NCBI GenBank assembly: GCA_003049465.1 | Contig: PYSS01000042.1 | Coordinates: forward strand, 124,001-188,000 | From: Magnaporthiopsis rhizophila | Lineage: Eukaryota; Ascomycota; Sordariomycetes; Magnaporthales; Magnaporthaceae | Length of the DNA: 64,000 bases | Direction: 5' to 3' | Shown: positions 20,971-32,769 of the stretch, one piece after another | Layout of the letters: each line of letters begins with the position of its first letter | Numbering within the stretch: the stretch's first letter is position 1 | Program-made: the position numbers and the translations under genes | The notes under the pieces: generated by a model | Told to the model about the DNA's origin: nothing | The model's database searches: none | What the model saw: the letters and a program-made list of their open reading frames with translations, nothing else

Positions 20971-22236
20971 TCACCGCCGTCCCAACGTCGTGAGCTCCTC
21001 CTCGTCACTCGGCTGCTCATCCGGCCGCGCCCCGGGCGACGCCGCCATCTCGTGGCCGTCGTGGCTGTCAGAGTAGTACAAACCCGCGCCGGCGCTGTTC
21101 TTGCCTCCGCCTCCCGCCTTGCTCCTATCCCTCTCACCCCTGCTCCTGTTCCCATCACCATTATCCCACGATCCCCCAATCGTGTAGAACCCTCCTCCGC
21201 CACTTGCTGCTGCTCCTCCTCCTCCAGCACCACCACCACCACCACCCGGCGTCCGACCGCTGCTCCCCAGCAGGCGAGGAAAGTACTGTTTCGCAATGAC
21301 TTTGGTGCTCGGGATCGACGACGCCAGTATCCCAATGTTCGTCTCGATGACGGACCAGTACATGGGCTGCGCGATATCCCACGTCGGGTCGTGGCTGACC
21401 AGCATGGCGGGGATGAAGGTGATGCGGATGACGGACGCCAGACACGCCACGAAGCCCAGACACAGCACAACCCCGAGCCCGACCCTCTGCGCCCGGGGGA
21501 TCTGCAGCTTCAGCACCAGCGGGATGGGGAGCGCATACGTCAATATGTCGGTCAGGATGTTGACGGCCGCGTTGGCCAGGTAGAAGGCGTTGATGTCGAT
21601 GCATCTCTTTTCCGTGACGGGGATCGTGATGTCGTAGGCGGCCTGGACGGGACTGCACTGGAAAATGCACACCAAGACGTGCGCCGTGGCCTGGCAGGAG
21701 ACCACGCAGATCATGACGATGGACAGGGTGCGCAGCCGTTCGTCGCCCAGCCGCATGTACAGCGACAGCACCGACGTCTTGATGAAGCCCAGCGTGGCGT
21801 TGTACATTACGGACGACAGCCACACCGTCTGCAGGTAGGCCACGAAGTTGGGCACGCCACGCGCCATGACGTCCAGGTAGTGGCCGCCCAGGCCCAGTTC
21901 TGCCGAGCGGATGGTGGCGGCGATGAAGGACCAGGAGAGGAGCTGTGTTTTTGTTAGTTCCGTGTCATTGTGCTTGTTCCTCGTCGGGACGCTTACCGAA
22001 GCGACAATGATGAGATCTACATGGAAAATGTGGCGTTTTGTTTTTTGTTAGTCTCACGCTTTGCTAGTAGCGTCCACGCCCACGATCACGTCAACGTCAA
22101 ACTTACAGTCATCCTTCCCAACATGCTTCACCAAAAAGATGCGCGCATACAGCCGCAACGAGAGGATAACAAACGTGATGATGGCAAAAGCCACAGCCAC
22201 GGCTATGACCGTGGGCGACTGCGTTTCGACGTCCAT
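20971..22236 (-). CDS. Fungal rhodopsin-like integral membrane protein (SAT4/Fung_rhodopsin family)
   Basis: Minus-strand exons 22236-22107, 22016-21997 (only 20 nt) and 21942-20971 give 373 residues. Joining the three exons gives KDDYLIIVASLLSW, the D-D-Y-L signature at the second helix of this family. Seven membrane helices can be followed, with RLYARIF after helix 1, a conserved Trp/Tyr region before helix 4 and a CFQC-like CIFQCSP in the second loop. The last 130 residues are a cytoplasmic Gly/Ser-rich tail. Members have a 7TM plan but no retinal lysine, and their roles are largely unknown. A T-rich tract ending in CAG directly before the ATG could be a 3' splice site, so an additional 5' exon cannot be excluded. 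Confidence 0.85.
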
Positions 22237-23041
22237 CTGAAAAGAAAAAAAAAAAAAAAAGAAAAAAATGAAGTGAATGAACAAAGACGCATAGGAAACT
22301 AGCTTGTTCGTCCACAATGCGATCCGAGCGGGAAAAAGGCAAGACAATGTTTATTTCAACCGTCTCCCATCTCGTCTCCGTCCGGAGCCAGCTCCGAAGG
22401 GAGGCTGCCTGCCCTGCTCCTACCGTACATACTACCCACTGTGGGACACACACAACAAGAGAAATGACGACCAGCAGCGACAGTCCAGAAACTGTGTGCC
22501 ATTCGTGTCAGTATCCCTTCCACTTCCATGTGGAGCCGCCAGGGGGGAGGTTTCTGCCGATCCCCAAGAGCCCAGACCTGCCCTTGCCCTCCCTTGCATT
22601 GCCGACCGTCTCGAATGAAAACCGTCGGAATCCTCCTTGCTCCCTCCCTTTCGCTTATTCAAAATTATTAAAGTGTGAAATGCCGAGCTGAAGCCTGCGC
22701 TGTGGCCTCTCGATCGAGCCCGACACAAAAGCCCTCGAGATCGAGGCCAGGGGCACATCTAGGGAGACCCGACTCCACCTGGACACCCGAGAAATAATCC
22801 GCGTACTATACAACGTTGGATTGAAAAAAAAAAAAAAAAAAAAAAGGGGGGGGGGCTGGTCGATGGTAAATAAGGAAAATATGCCTGCCCCGTGTAACGA
22901 TATAATGACAATCAACCAAAGACTTTCGAAACAGAACCCGCTGCCTCCAACCAGTCATATCCATCCAAGCCCGCACTGACAAGTGAAAAAATTCTTTGGT
23001 TAAGGGAGAGATGCTCCCACGGCTCCTAGACGAAAGGATCG
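22237..23041. other. Intergenic, upstream of the rhodopsin-like gene
   Basis: About 800 bp with no gene. It includes an A/G-rich tract at 22241-22267 next to the rhodopsin-like start and the A/G homopolymer pair at 22823-22855. Confidence 0.5.
22823..22855. repeat. Poly-A(23)/poly-G(10) junction
   Basis: Twenty-three A are followed directly by ten G. It lies 3' of the Zn2Cys6 gene (which is on the minus strand). Homopolymer lengths of this kind are prone to sequencing error. Confidence 0.8.
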
Positions 23042-25580
23042 TCAAATGTTGGCCCAATTCATTGCCATGGTTTGATAATCCCAGGGGTAAAAGGCGTCCG
23101 AGAACCAGGCCTGGTCCACCTGCCCTCCCAGCCCCAGCGGGACCGTCATTCCGTTCAAAGGGTCGTATTGCCCATACGACCCAGCTTGTGGCTGCTGCTG
23201 CTGCTGCTGCTGCTGCATGTCCATAGCGCCCATCATCAGTTGCGGTGGCAACTGGCCTCCCAGAAGTGGGACGCTGCCGCCACCGGCCACCGTGGTCCCG
23301 TCCCCAGCTCCCGCCATCGTCGCTGGCGAGGAAGACGACGAGGTTGCTGCATCCCCCGCGTCCACGCCGTCCTGGGTCGCCGCATCCATCTTCTTGATCT
23401 CGGCCTCCCAGGCCGCCCGCATCCTCTGCAGCAGCATCCACGGCTTCATAAACACGGTGGGCATCGCGCCGTCGTCCGCTGCCTTCTCCCCGTCCGCCTC
23501 CTCGCCCTGGTCCAGCCCGGCCGCGTTCCTGACCTCCATCACCTTGGCCGTGATGCCGTCGATCATGGCGATCACGTCGAGCCGGCTCCTGAGCGCCGCC
23601 CGGTCCCAGAGCGGGTCGTCGTACACCGCCAGGCGGAACAGCGCGACGAGGGTGTGCGTCATGCGCGTGCACATGGCGAATGAGAAGCCATGGTAGTAGA
23701 GCGCTGGGATGGCGAAGACGCGCGTGAAGTAGCGCTCGAGCGCGTCGGCGCAGCCGTGCAGGTGGTCGAGCTGCTGCGGGTTGGCCGCCAGCGAGCCCGG
23801 GCCCGGCTCTGGCATGTCAGGGTTGAGCGAGAGCTGCGTCCTGTGCGCCTTGTTGATGGCGCACTCGTTGATCATGAGGTCCAGCACATGCAGCACGGGC
23901 TCCACGGCGTCTGCTCGAGTAACGGGGGTCAGTTTTCGTAAACCCCTGACGGCATGGAATGCCCCACGGACCTGGGTTCGGCAGCACATACCATTCTTCA
24001 GTAGCTCCTCGGGGGTGCTGGCTATCAGATCCCTGAGCCTTGTGCGGAACAGGTTGATGTAATACGGCGGTAGGTTCTTGTTCAAGTCACCGCCGCTAAA
24101 AGCGCTTTCGAAAGCTTCCATACGTGCTGCCAGCCCGTCTAAGCCTTGTAAGCGCGCGTTTTGGATCTGCTCGACAAGCTGCTCTGCCTTGACGTGCACG
24201 ACGAGCACCTTGTCGCCCTCGCACTCGGGGTTCTTTTCCAGATCTCGCAGCATATCCTCCATGAAGGGCGTCCATCTTAGGGGATCGAACCGCCTCATGC
24301 TGGACGAGGCCCTGGAAGCATGGCGCGTGAGTTAGGATTTTCCTTTCGTCCTGAAACGGCTGTGTCCATCTTACATTGCACACAAACAATAGCACCCCAA
24401 GGCCGCCCGCCGCTCCTCGTTGGTCGGCCTCGCCCTCTTCAGCTGATCTGGCATAAACGTCTTGACCTCGGCGTCCTTCCAGAACCGTAGGGTTGGCATT
24501 TCCCCAAACGGGCGGTGGAGGCCCAGTTCAATGACCTGGGCAGTGGCCAAGCGCGTGTACATTGTCAGGTACGGCCTTTCTCGTTTATGGAAGTGCGCCC
24601 TGAAACAATGGTCAGCATCCACGAGCCCCGTATTTTTCATGGGGAGCCGCACTTACCAGCCGGCAAACGTCAGGAGAGCAAGCAAAATGTCCATGCTGTT
24701 TTCGTGGTGGACGACTGCCTTGTTTGCGATCAAGTCCCGAAGCTCGTCGCCCAGCTCATGCTGCTTGGCAAAGGACTTGGCGGTGACGCATCGGATGGCC
24801 AACAAGGTCAGGGGCCGGTCCCTCTCGAGGTGCTGGGCAGTCATGGAGACGGGGATGTGCATGAAGGGGAAGAAGCGGATGAAGCGAGAGCGGAAGGCAT
24901 CGAGAGACAGCTCGGCCTCAACGCAGGCGGCGGGGCCGTGGGAAGAAGTTGGCGCCGGGGTGGGATGTGACGAAGGCGTGGCCTTGTCGGCCTGTGCAGA
25001 CAACATGATGCTTGGCTCAGCATCGTGCGAGCTCGGAGGAGACGGGATGTCGGCGATTATCTGCTGGGAGAACCTTGGGAGGCGGCTACTAGTACTGGCG
25101 GATGGTGATCTGGTGATGGCCTCTGGCGAGCAAGACGGCGGCGCTCTCCGAGGAGAAGGGCCTGGAGCGGACGCCGAGCCGGCGCCGTCCTTGGTCTGAC
25201 GCTGTGTCTTGAGGAGCGTAACGAGGTCGTCCAGCTTCTCCTCGAGCTGGGCTGTACGCGAGACGATTTGACGCCTGGGGGTGCGTTTGCGGATTGTCTC
25301 CGACGGGACACACTGCTTGGCCAGGCGGTGGCACCGCTCACAGGCGCCGGTGCCGACTCCAGGGCCGCGGTAGACCTGAGATGGGGTCAGTAGGGTTCTT
25401 AGCAGAGCCGAGCGGAGGGTGACCAACACATCGACACTTGGCCTTGGAGCAGTTTGTGCAGGCCCGGCCGTAGGGAGCTGGGACCCCGGCGGCAGTGGAG
25501 GTGGCGCTGGCGCTGGCGCTGGCCGACGAGCGCGTGCTCCTTCCCTGCGACTCGGCCAGCTCGAAAGCCGAAGAGCTCAT
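23042..25580 (-). CDS. Zn(II)2Cys6 fungal transcription factor
   Basis: Five minus-strand exons, 25580-25428, 25375-24657, 24599-24375, 24311-23992 and 23910-23042, give 761 residues. The binuclear zinc cluster is split by intron 1: CTNCSKAKCRC before it and CERCHRLAKQC after it, so all six Cys sit in C-x2-C-x6-C and C-x2-C-x6-C spacing. A coiled-coil helix (TAQLEEKLDDLVTLLK) follows for dimerisation. The fungal-specific middle homology region spans about 170-560, and a poly-Gln run lies near the C terminus. It should bind DNA in the nucleus as a dimer; the target is unknown. Intron 4 (81 bp) is a multiple of three without stops, so reading through it would also give a full protein. Confidence 0.88.
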
Positions 25581-26772
25581 GTCTCGGTCGGAGGGAGTTC
25601 AAAGAAGTGAAGCCAAATCCGGCGGAGTCTGCCGTTGGTGCCCGGTGAAGCGACTCGTGCGCCAGAGCACAGTTCCAAAGCCGGTCTTCACAGTGGATGC
25701 TGCATACCAAAACCCAAAAACACAGGGGCACTACGGGGCAATCTGGCAGCGAGTAAATTCAATTGTCGTCCGGAGTTGGTTTTCCAACGGAATCTTCACT
25801 TTAGAAGAAGTATAGGTGAAAAGGACAGAAAAAAAAAAAACGGTACGAGCAAATGAATGACGATGTAAGAGCGACGGAATCCGAAGGGGAGGGGGGGGGG
25901 TTGGTGGCGGAGATAAAAGCGAACCCCGGCGGGAATCGGGATTTGGGACCTGTCGCGAATCCCGATTGGGGCTGACAGGCTAACACTCAAAAAGGCAGCA
26001 CCGCCCCTGGCTGTGCCTGCCCTCCATCGGGGCAGGGCAGCCTGAGCAGAGACGGCTTACATAACCGCCTGCCCTTATTAGCCGCCTGCCTCCTCCGTTA
26101 CCTTTCGTCCATGGGCAGGCCAGGCCATGGAACGACATCCATTCACCAGAGTGGACGCCCGACAGCGGCTCTGTGGGCAAACATCAAGATGGCTCACGGG
26201 TAGCTGCCTTGCTCGGCCTGTCGCGTGCCACGGGCTGCCATGTTTGCATCAAACGGCTCCCACAAGTGACACCTCGACCGGGCGAGATGCCAACCAGATG
26301 CTGTCCCTGGAGTGACACCCGCATGGCGGGACTGGTGACGATACGGTGGACAAGGCCCCTTGCTGTGTTTTTGCGTCTTGTGTCTGTGTGAGGCCGTGTC
26401 AAGGACCGAGGCCTTGCCCGTCTCTTTTGGTGTTTTTCGATTTTTTTTTTTTCTCTGTCCCGTTCTTTTTGGCAGATGGCCTCGATCGTTGACCACCAAA
26501 TGCGTGGTGTTCGGCTGGGGAGGCAGTGATATCGGATGCCTGTTTTTGGCGCCGTCGTTCCGCCGAGCTTTCCCAGCGTCGACTGAGGTTTCCCTCACCT
26601 TGGCTTCACCAACAAGTCGAGCCTGCTCTTTTTGTGAAGAAAGAGTCACCCGCCTAAGGTGGCCAGCGCAACGCAACCACCATCTCACATGGCAACATTT
26701 TCTAGAACCATACCTAACCATCATTGCTTCTAACGAAACCTCACCCAACACCCTCCCACCCTTCTCGCCACC
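25581..26772. other. Divergent intergenic region, Zn2Cys6 factor / membrane protein
   Basis: About 1.2 kb with no recognisable gene. It contains an A-run near 25828-25840, a G-run near 25889-25900 and a C/T-rich block before 26773. It probably contains both promoters. Confidence 0.5.
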
Positions 26773-28328
26773 ATGGCCTCGCCCTATCAAACCTCGGAGA
26801 GCGGCCACTGGCGGCCCTACAACACCGGCCACGGCGGCCCGGGCGTTGGCCAGGTTCACGAGATGCACCCCTACCCCATCCGCCGCTTCGCCGAGCAGGA
26901 CTCGGCCCTGAACCCGTCGCTGCACTCGCGCGCCATCAGCCGCGCCCCCAGCACCGCCTCATCATCGGCCCAGTCAGCCGCGGCGGCGGCGGTCCCCGGC
27001 GGCCCCATCGGCTTCGGCGCCGGCTACCGCAGCGCCAGCGGGGACGCGACAGCGGGCCACTCGCCACTACCACCGTCATCGCACCAGTACGGCGGCGGCA
27101 GCAGTATCAGCAGCAACGTTCCCCCCATTGCCATGGCCGACCGCCGCAGCAGCAGCCACACCATGGCGCCCTCGGCCTACCACGACCAGGCGACCTTGCG
27201 GACGGTGCGTGAGGACGACGAGGACGACAGCGACATCGGCATCGGCAATGGCCGCAGCGGCAGCTACGGCGGAGGCGGCGGCGACGGCGACTCGCGGGAC
27301 GACGGCGACGGCAACGGCAGGAGACGGCTCTGGCGGCGCTTCTGCTGCTTCTGCTTCTGCTGGGGCGACGGCACTGGCACCGGCAATGGCACCCCGCTCT
27401 GGGCCCGGCGGCTGTGGGCGTGGATCGTCTTCAACCGCTGCCTGGTCTACGGCATTGTGGCCGCCGTGCTGTGCACCATCATCTTTGGCGTCATCTTCGG
27501 CGCCGTGCTGCCGAGATTGTCGAGCCAGCCGAGTAGCCCCAGGCAAGTGACGCTTTTTTCGTTTGTGGGCCTGCTGGTGGCCACGTCTCTTGCCCGTCTC
27601 GTGGTGTTGGTGAGGCGTGGCGCAGGCATGAGGAAACTCTGAAAAGAGAGGAAAGCAAAAAAAATGGCAGAACTAAGCGCTCTGATATTAGCCCGCCGCC
27701 CTCCATCCCGGCCTCGCACGATGTCCCCTCCCAGTGCTCCTCGTCAGAATGGTTAGCCGCCTGCACGCTCTGTCCGTGAGCACATGGACTTGCTAACACC
27801 CAACACAAAAAACCAGCTCTTCGACGCCACTGTCTTCGCCCACGGCCTCAACTACCTCCTCGGCGAGCAGCACCTCGTCCACAAGCACCTCTTCTAGACC
27901 TGCCCCAGTAAGTCCAAGTTTACAACCCTCGTCCTCAGCCCGGTCAAATACATCGCACCCAACTAACGACAAACAAAAAGACCAACCTCCCCCCGGAATG
28001 CAACACAAACAACTACATCACCGCAGCCAGCTTCCTAGCCGTACACGGCGACCCAAACTACCTCTTCTCCTTTTCCGCCTCGCGCAACCCCGACGAGTGC
28101 TGCACATTCTGCTACAGGCGCGTCGACACGGGCTGCCACGGCTGGCGTTTCACTCCCGGGTCCGCTACCCTCTGCACCTACATCCACTCGTACAACGGCA
28201 CGGGCCCAAAGGACAAGACGTGCCCTCATGGCGCCGACGTGCCCGTCGACATTGCCGCCGACGATAGCTCTGATGGGCCGAATAAGCAGAATGTGGCTGG
28301 TATTGGGCCTTGTGGTTCTCTAGGTTGA
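26773..28328 (+). CDS. Type II membrane protein with Cys-rich PAN/apple-like C-terminus
   Basis: Exons 26773-27542, 27817-27907 and 27981-28328 give 402 residues. Intron 1 uses a GC donor (AG|GCAAGT). No GT donor nearby keeps the frame of exon 2, which reads as a Ser/Thr-rich stalk. The N-terminal 200 residues are low-complexity and cytoplasmic, ending in RRRLWRRFCCFCFCW, whose cysteines next to the membrane could be palmitoylated. One helix spans about 223-246. After the stalk comes a domain with about eight Cys, including DECCTFCYRR, GCHGWRF and TCPHG. Its CC..C, W.F and late Cys pattern resembles fungal PAN/apple domains. A surface-exposed binding role is a guess; no homologue with known function is recalled. 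Confidence 0.75.
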
Positions 28329-28880
28329 TACTTGCCTATTTCGCCTTGAGCGCGCTGCTGCTTGTTGAAGCGGTTGATAACTCGGCTCTCTAATACTTTT
28401 TCTACTATCCTTCCTTCTACTTCTCTCTGCCAACAGCCCTGAAATTCCCCCGCTGCGGTGCCCAAATTCTCTATCGTAGCCGAGACATGCTAGCAATCAG
28501 GCATCCGGCCTCATGCAGAAGCGGGTTTAAGATACCTCTAAATATCAGCCCTTCAACACCAACAGACAGTTTAGGCTGGTCTAGACCTGCACCTGCGCTG
28601 ACCTCGACGTGAAATAAACCGTTCTATAAAATCTGCGAGACAAGCTTCAAATAATGTTTTCCGCCTAGACAGATGCATGCTCCCTCCCTTCCCAATTCAG
28701 ACCAACGCCTGCGGTGATAGTCGAACCCGGTGCTGAAAAAAAAAAGTATGTTTATATCAACAATCCGGGGCCAAATTATTGTACATCAAGCAAGCGCCTG
28801 TGGTCGTCTCGTCGCCAAATCTCTAAGCAGGACATGCCCAGGGCAAACCGACACCCCTGGGATCTAGTGACTCAAAGCGC
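28329..28880. other. Convergent intergenic region
   Basis: About 550 bp between two converging 3' ends. It contains a short A-run near 28736-28745 and no supported gene. A stretch near 28710-28730 looks faintly like a tRNA T-arm, but no cloverleaf can be built. Confidence 0.5.
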
Positions 28881-30113
28881 CTATAGCCGCAGCAGCTTCG
28901 CGGCATGCTGCTCGATAATCTCCTCGGTCGGGAAGCTCATCTCCTCCAGCTTCTGCGCATAAGGCGTCGGCACATCAGCGCCCGTGACGCGCGAGGCCGG
29001 GGCATCGAGGTAGTCAAAGGCATACTCCATGGCCAGCGCCAGGATCTCGGACCCGACGCCAAAGGCCGGGAAGCCCGACTCGACCGTCATGAGCCGGTGC
29101 GTCTTCTTGACCGACTTGACGATGGCCTCGACGTCGAGCGGCTTGATGGACCGCAAGTTGATGACCTCGACCTCGACCCCGTGCTTCTGCTTGAGCTTCT
29201 CGGCCGCCACCAGTGACTGGCCCACGCACCGCGACAGCGTCACGATGGTCAGGTCCTTGCCCTGGCGCTCGACCTTGGCCTTGCCGAACGGGATCACAAA
29301 GTCGTCCTTTTGCGCCGCCTCCGACATGGGGAAGGCCTGGCCGTACATGAGCTCGTTCTCGAGCACCACGACCGGGTTGGGGTCGCGGATGGCCGCCTTG
29401 AGCAGACCCTTTGCGTCCTCGGCGCTCCAGGGCGACACCACCTTGAGGCCCGGCACACTGCCGTACCAGGCGCTGTAGTCCTGCGAGTGCTGGGCGCCCA
29501 CGCCGGCCGCGAAGCCGTTGGGGCCGCGGAACGTGATGTTGCAGGGCTGGATGCCGCCCGACATGTACAGCGTCTTGGCCGCCGAGTTGACGACGTGGTC
29601 GATGGCCTGCATGGCAAAGTTGAAGGTCATGAACTCGCACTATCGTTTGGTGGTCAGTAACATGGCGCTTCTCCCGTCTCCTCCACGCCCTTCTCCTACT
29701 TCTTTCTCTCGTGCTTGGCGACTTACAACGGGGTGCAGGCCGCTCAGAGCGGCTCCGACGGCCAGACCACTGAATCCCATCTCGGTGATGGGCGTGTCGA
29801 TCACCCTGCGCTCGCCAAACCTGTCGAGCAGGCCCTTGGTGACCTTGTACGCGCCGTTGTATTGGGCCACCTCCTCGCCCATGATGAAGACCTTGTCGTT
29901 GGACTCGAGCTCCTCGGCCAGCGCCTCGTTGAGGGCGTCGCGGACCGTGTACTCCTTTGTGCCCGCGGCCGCGTACGTCCTCCGCTGCAGCAGCGGCTGC
30001 AGGGCGGCCCTTTGCGAGGCTATTATGGACGAGGCCGGGGCGCATCCGGGGATTGGGGCACGGGCGGTGGCCGCGGCAGCCAGGCGGGCGGCGGGGCGTA
30101 GATAGCGAGACAT
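28881..30113 (-). CDS. PDB1: Pyruvate dehydrogenase E1 component subunit beta, mitochondrial
   Basis: Minus-strand exons 30113-29727 and 29639-28881 (donor GTAAGT, phase 0) give 381 residues. An Arg/Ala-rich mitochondrial presequence covers about the first 45 residues. The transketolase-like domain starts at [15 protein letters not shown]. The exon junction gives [20 protein letters not shown], exactly as in the family. [21 protein letters not shown] and [10 protein letters not shown] follow, and the C-terminal domain ends normally. With E1 alpha it forms the thiamine-diphosphate E1 enzyme that decarboxylates pyruvate and acetylates the lipoyl arm of E2 in the matrix. Confidence 0.97.
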
Positions 30114-30717
30114 GGCGGGCGAGAAGACTGCTCGTCAGATTCCGAGGCAGAGCTGTCAGAGAATCTGGGTCCGGTCGGGCTGGGATGGGTGGATGGAGAG
30201 ATGTTGGCAGCGTCGACTTTTGGAGGGATTTTTTTTTTTTTTCTCCTTCGGAGCCTCGCGGGTCGGAGCTTTCTGGTGCTGATGGAGCTTTGCCTCACAG
30301 CCAAAATCCAATGCCAGCACAGCGCAGCGAGTGGCGGTCCAGAATTTGCTGTGCGCCCACGCAGTTGGGCCTGCGACTTGTTGGGGACTCATTGGCCGCT
30401 AGTCCAAAAGCGGAATGGTTGGCCCCATCTCACGATAACGGCTCCCGACGGGTGGGGCCTTCCGTTGGCTGAGCTTCCTTTTTGCTGTGCCGTCCGGACG
30501 AATTTGGGGGAGCTCCATTGAGGTCATTTTGAAGCTTAGTTTGAGGCTGGCTTCAGAACGCCACAGACCTGAGAGTGCTTCCAACTCAACCCGATCCAAG
30601 ACAAATATTATTTTATATACTCTATAAGATGCCTCTGTCGTGTAATCTCTTCGTCCTCATTATGTCCGGCATGTATGCTGCCCCGTAACCCACACCTCCT
30701 TTTCCGCTCATAAACAC
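30114..30717. other. Intergenic, PDB1 upstream region and ERG6 3' flank
   Basis: About 600 bp with no gene. A T-run at about 30229-30242 lies upstream of PDB1. Confidence 0.5.
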
Positions 30718-32025
30718 CTATTTCAGGGGCTTGCGGCCAACCATCAGGTACATGGGTGTGAAGAGGTTTTCCCTCGCGCCGGCAACAAGCGCATCTCCTC
30801 CAACGGCCAGTGCGTCCGCCGTCTTCTTGGTGCCCGCAGGCGCTATACCGACCGTCTCGAGAAAGCCGGTCAGGCCATGCATCATGGTCCGCGCCCACTT
30901 GGTCATCCGCACGACGGTGAAGAGGTCAAAGTACGACTGCATGTACTTCATCTCGCCAGCCAGAGGCCAGTACCACGGCAATGCGTCGCCCTTCTTCGCC
31001 AGGTCGTCCGCCTTGATCAGCTCGAACCCGGCTGCCTTCATGGCTGCCAGACCCTCCGCGATGGGCACCATGTTGGAGATGCCGTTACCCAGCTCGATGC
31101 CCAGCCGGATGTCACGGTGGTGGATGTTGTCGTTGTCGTAGTCGTCCGTCATCAGCCACTCGTACACGCCAAAGGTGCCTCCAGGCTTCAGCACCCGGAA
31201 GATCTCGCTGTACACGCCCTCGAGCTTGGGCGCGTGCACAGTCGCCTCAATGGCGTAGACGGCATCGAAGCTCTCGTCAGGGAACGACATTTGCTAATGA
31301 GTTGCAAGACCAGTCAGCTTTTGGGCACAGGCTGCAGCACAAAGCCATATCAGGGACACGAGAGATGCCTACCATAAAGTCTCCCTTGACGAACTTGAGC
31401 TGATCGGCCAAGCCCTCCTTCTCGGCGTAGGCAGTGGCGCGGTCGATCTGGTAGTCATTGTTGTTCAGGCCGACAATGTTGCAGCCTGTGAACTTGGCGA
31501 TCTCACGGGCGGGACCGCCGACACCGCAGCCAACATCGAGGACGGTCATGTCCTCCTTGATGCCGGTCTGGTGTGCCAGGTAGTGCTCGTGACGGGCAAT
31601 GGCTTGGTAAAACGGCTCGCCAACCGAGAATCGACAGAAGTGGAACGATTGACCCCAGCCGTACTCGTAGAGGTCGGTGGCGAGGTTGTAGTAACTGCAA
31701 GGGGACGCAAATGGTCGACGGTTAGCTCGTAGCCGAGACAGACCATCGACAACATGCATGGCTGGACAAGATGGACTTACTGCCTGGTCAAAGTGGCATA
31801 CTCCTTCGTCCGGGCCTCGCGGTCAGCGGCGGTCTCGTTCTCGGCGCGCTTGTTGTCAAAGTGCTTGAAGTACTCGTCAACGGCCAGCTTCTTGGCCTCC
31901 TTGTCCTTGGAGAACATGGCGGCGATACCGCCCGCTGCCAACGCCGACTTGCCATGCAGCGCCTTGTTGAAGGCGGCATCGCGCTGCTTGTCCTCCTTCT
32001 CAAGACCCTGCTTAGACGGAGCCAT
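30718..32025 (-). CDS. ERG6: Sterol 24-C-methyltransferase (ergosterol pathway)
   Basis: Minus-strand exons 32025-31781, 31694-31373 and 31293-30718 (donors GTAAGT and GTAGGC) give 380 residues, the usual length. Joined exons give [23 protein letters not shown], then the SAM-binding motif [15 protein letters not shown] and the [11 protein letters not shown] and [13 protein letters not shown] blocks, and a C-terminal sterol methyltransferase domain ending in GRKPLK. It transfers a methyl group from S-adenosylmethionine to C-24 of zymosterol or lanosterol, on the ER and lipid droplets. The gene is divergent from SLT11. Confidence 0.97.
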
Positions 32026-32769
32026 TGTTGCGGTGTGTCGACGGGACGGCGGTGGACTGAAAGGAGGGACAGGAGAGGTGGTGACAGTTGAGGTCACGAA
32101 CGTTCGCAGGGATGGACAAAGGAGCGTGAAGGAGCGTGAAGTCGCAGGAGATGTGAGATGGGGGAATATGTAAGGAGAGGATATAAAGAACGGGAGACGG
32201 GCAGAGAAAAAGGGTCGAGATGAGTAGGCGGGATACAAAAGAGGCCGGTCCCCGACTCTTTCAGACGGACCCAGCTTACAAGCACTGGACTGGACCCCTT
32301 CGCGTCGCCGCGGGAGAACACTGGCCTCTGGCAGGTGCCAATTCACATGTGCAGCCCCACCGGCCCAAATTCCAGCCAATTTCGATTCTCGAGCAATTTT
32401 ATTTGCGTGCCGAACCGGCAGGCGGTGAAGTGGGGGTTCTCTGGTTGGCTAGCTGGCGTGCGTTGTATTTTTTTTTTTTTTTTTTTCGAATTCGAATACG
32501 AATAAGAACGATTGCCAAAATACCCCTGAATTGGTGATGGAATGACGCCACAACCGTGCCAGTGGCTGGTGACTAATCGATAAGAGAAGATTCTCGCCTC
32601 AGCCACACAGCGACTTCAGCCCAGCCTGCGACAACAATTCTCCACATCTCGATGCGAAAGAAAGTCGTCTGTCGCGAAACCACGCCACCTCCAACGAACG
32701 ACCCGAAGGCGACCAAAGTCGACGCGCATCGAACCTCGACTGCTCGAATAACCAAAACTACCACGCACC
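32026..32769. promoter_or_regulatory. Divergent intergenic region, ERG6 / SLT11
   Basis: The 744 bp between divergent start codons contain a 19-bp T-run at about 32468-32486 and a C/T-rich ERG6 leader, with a short direct repeat (GGAGCGTGAA) at about 32122-32142. No gene seen. Confidence 0.5.

Noticed and set aside
20872..21957. 361-codon plus-strand frame over the rhodopsin-like gene
   Set aside because: It is antisense to the well-supported membrane protein and has no recognisable domain.
28700..28750. Possible tRNA T-arm
   Set aside because: A GTTCGA-like match is present, but no acceptor, D or anticodon stem can be formed around it.
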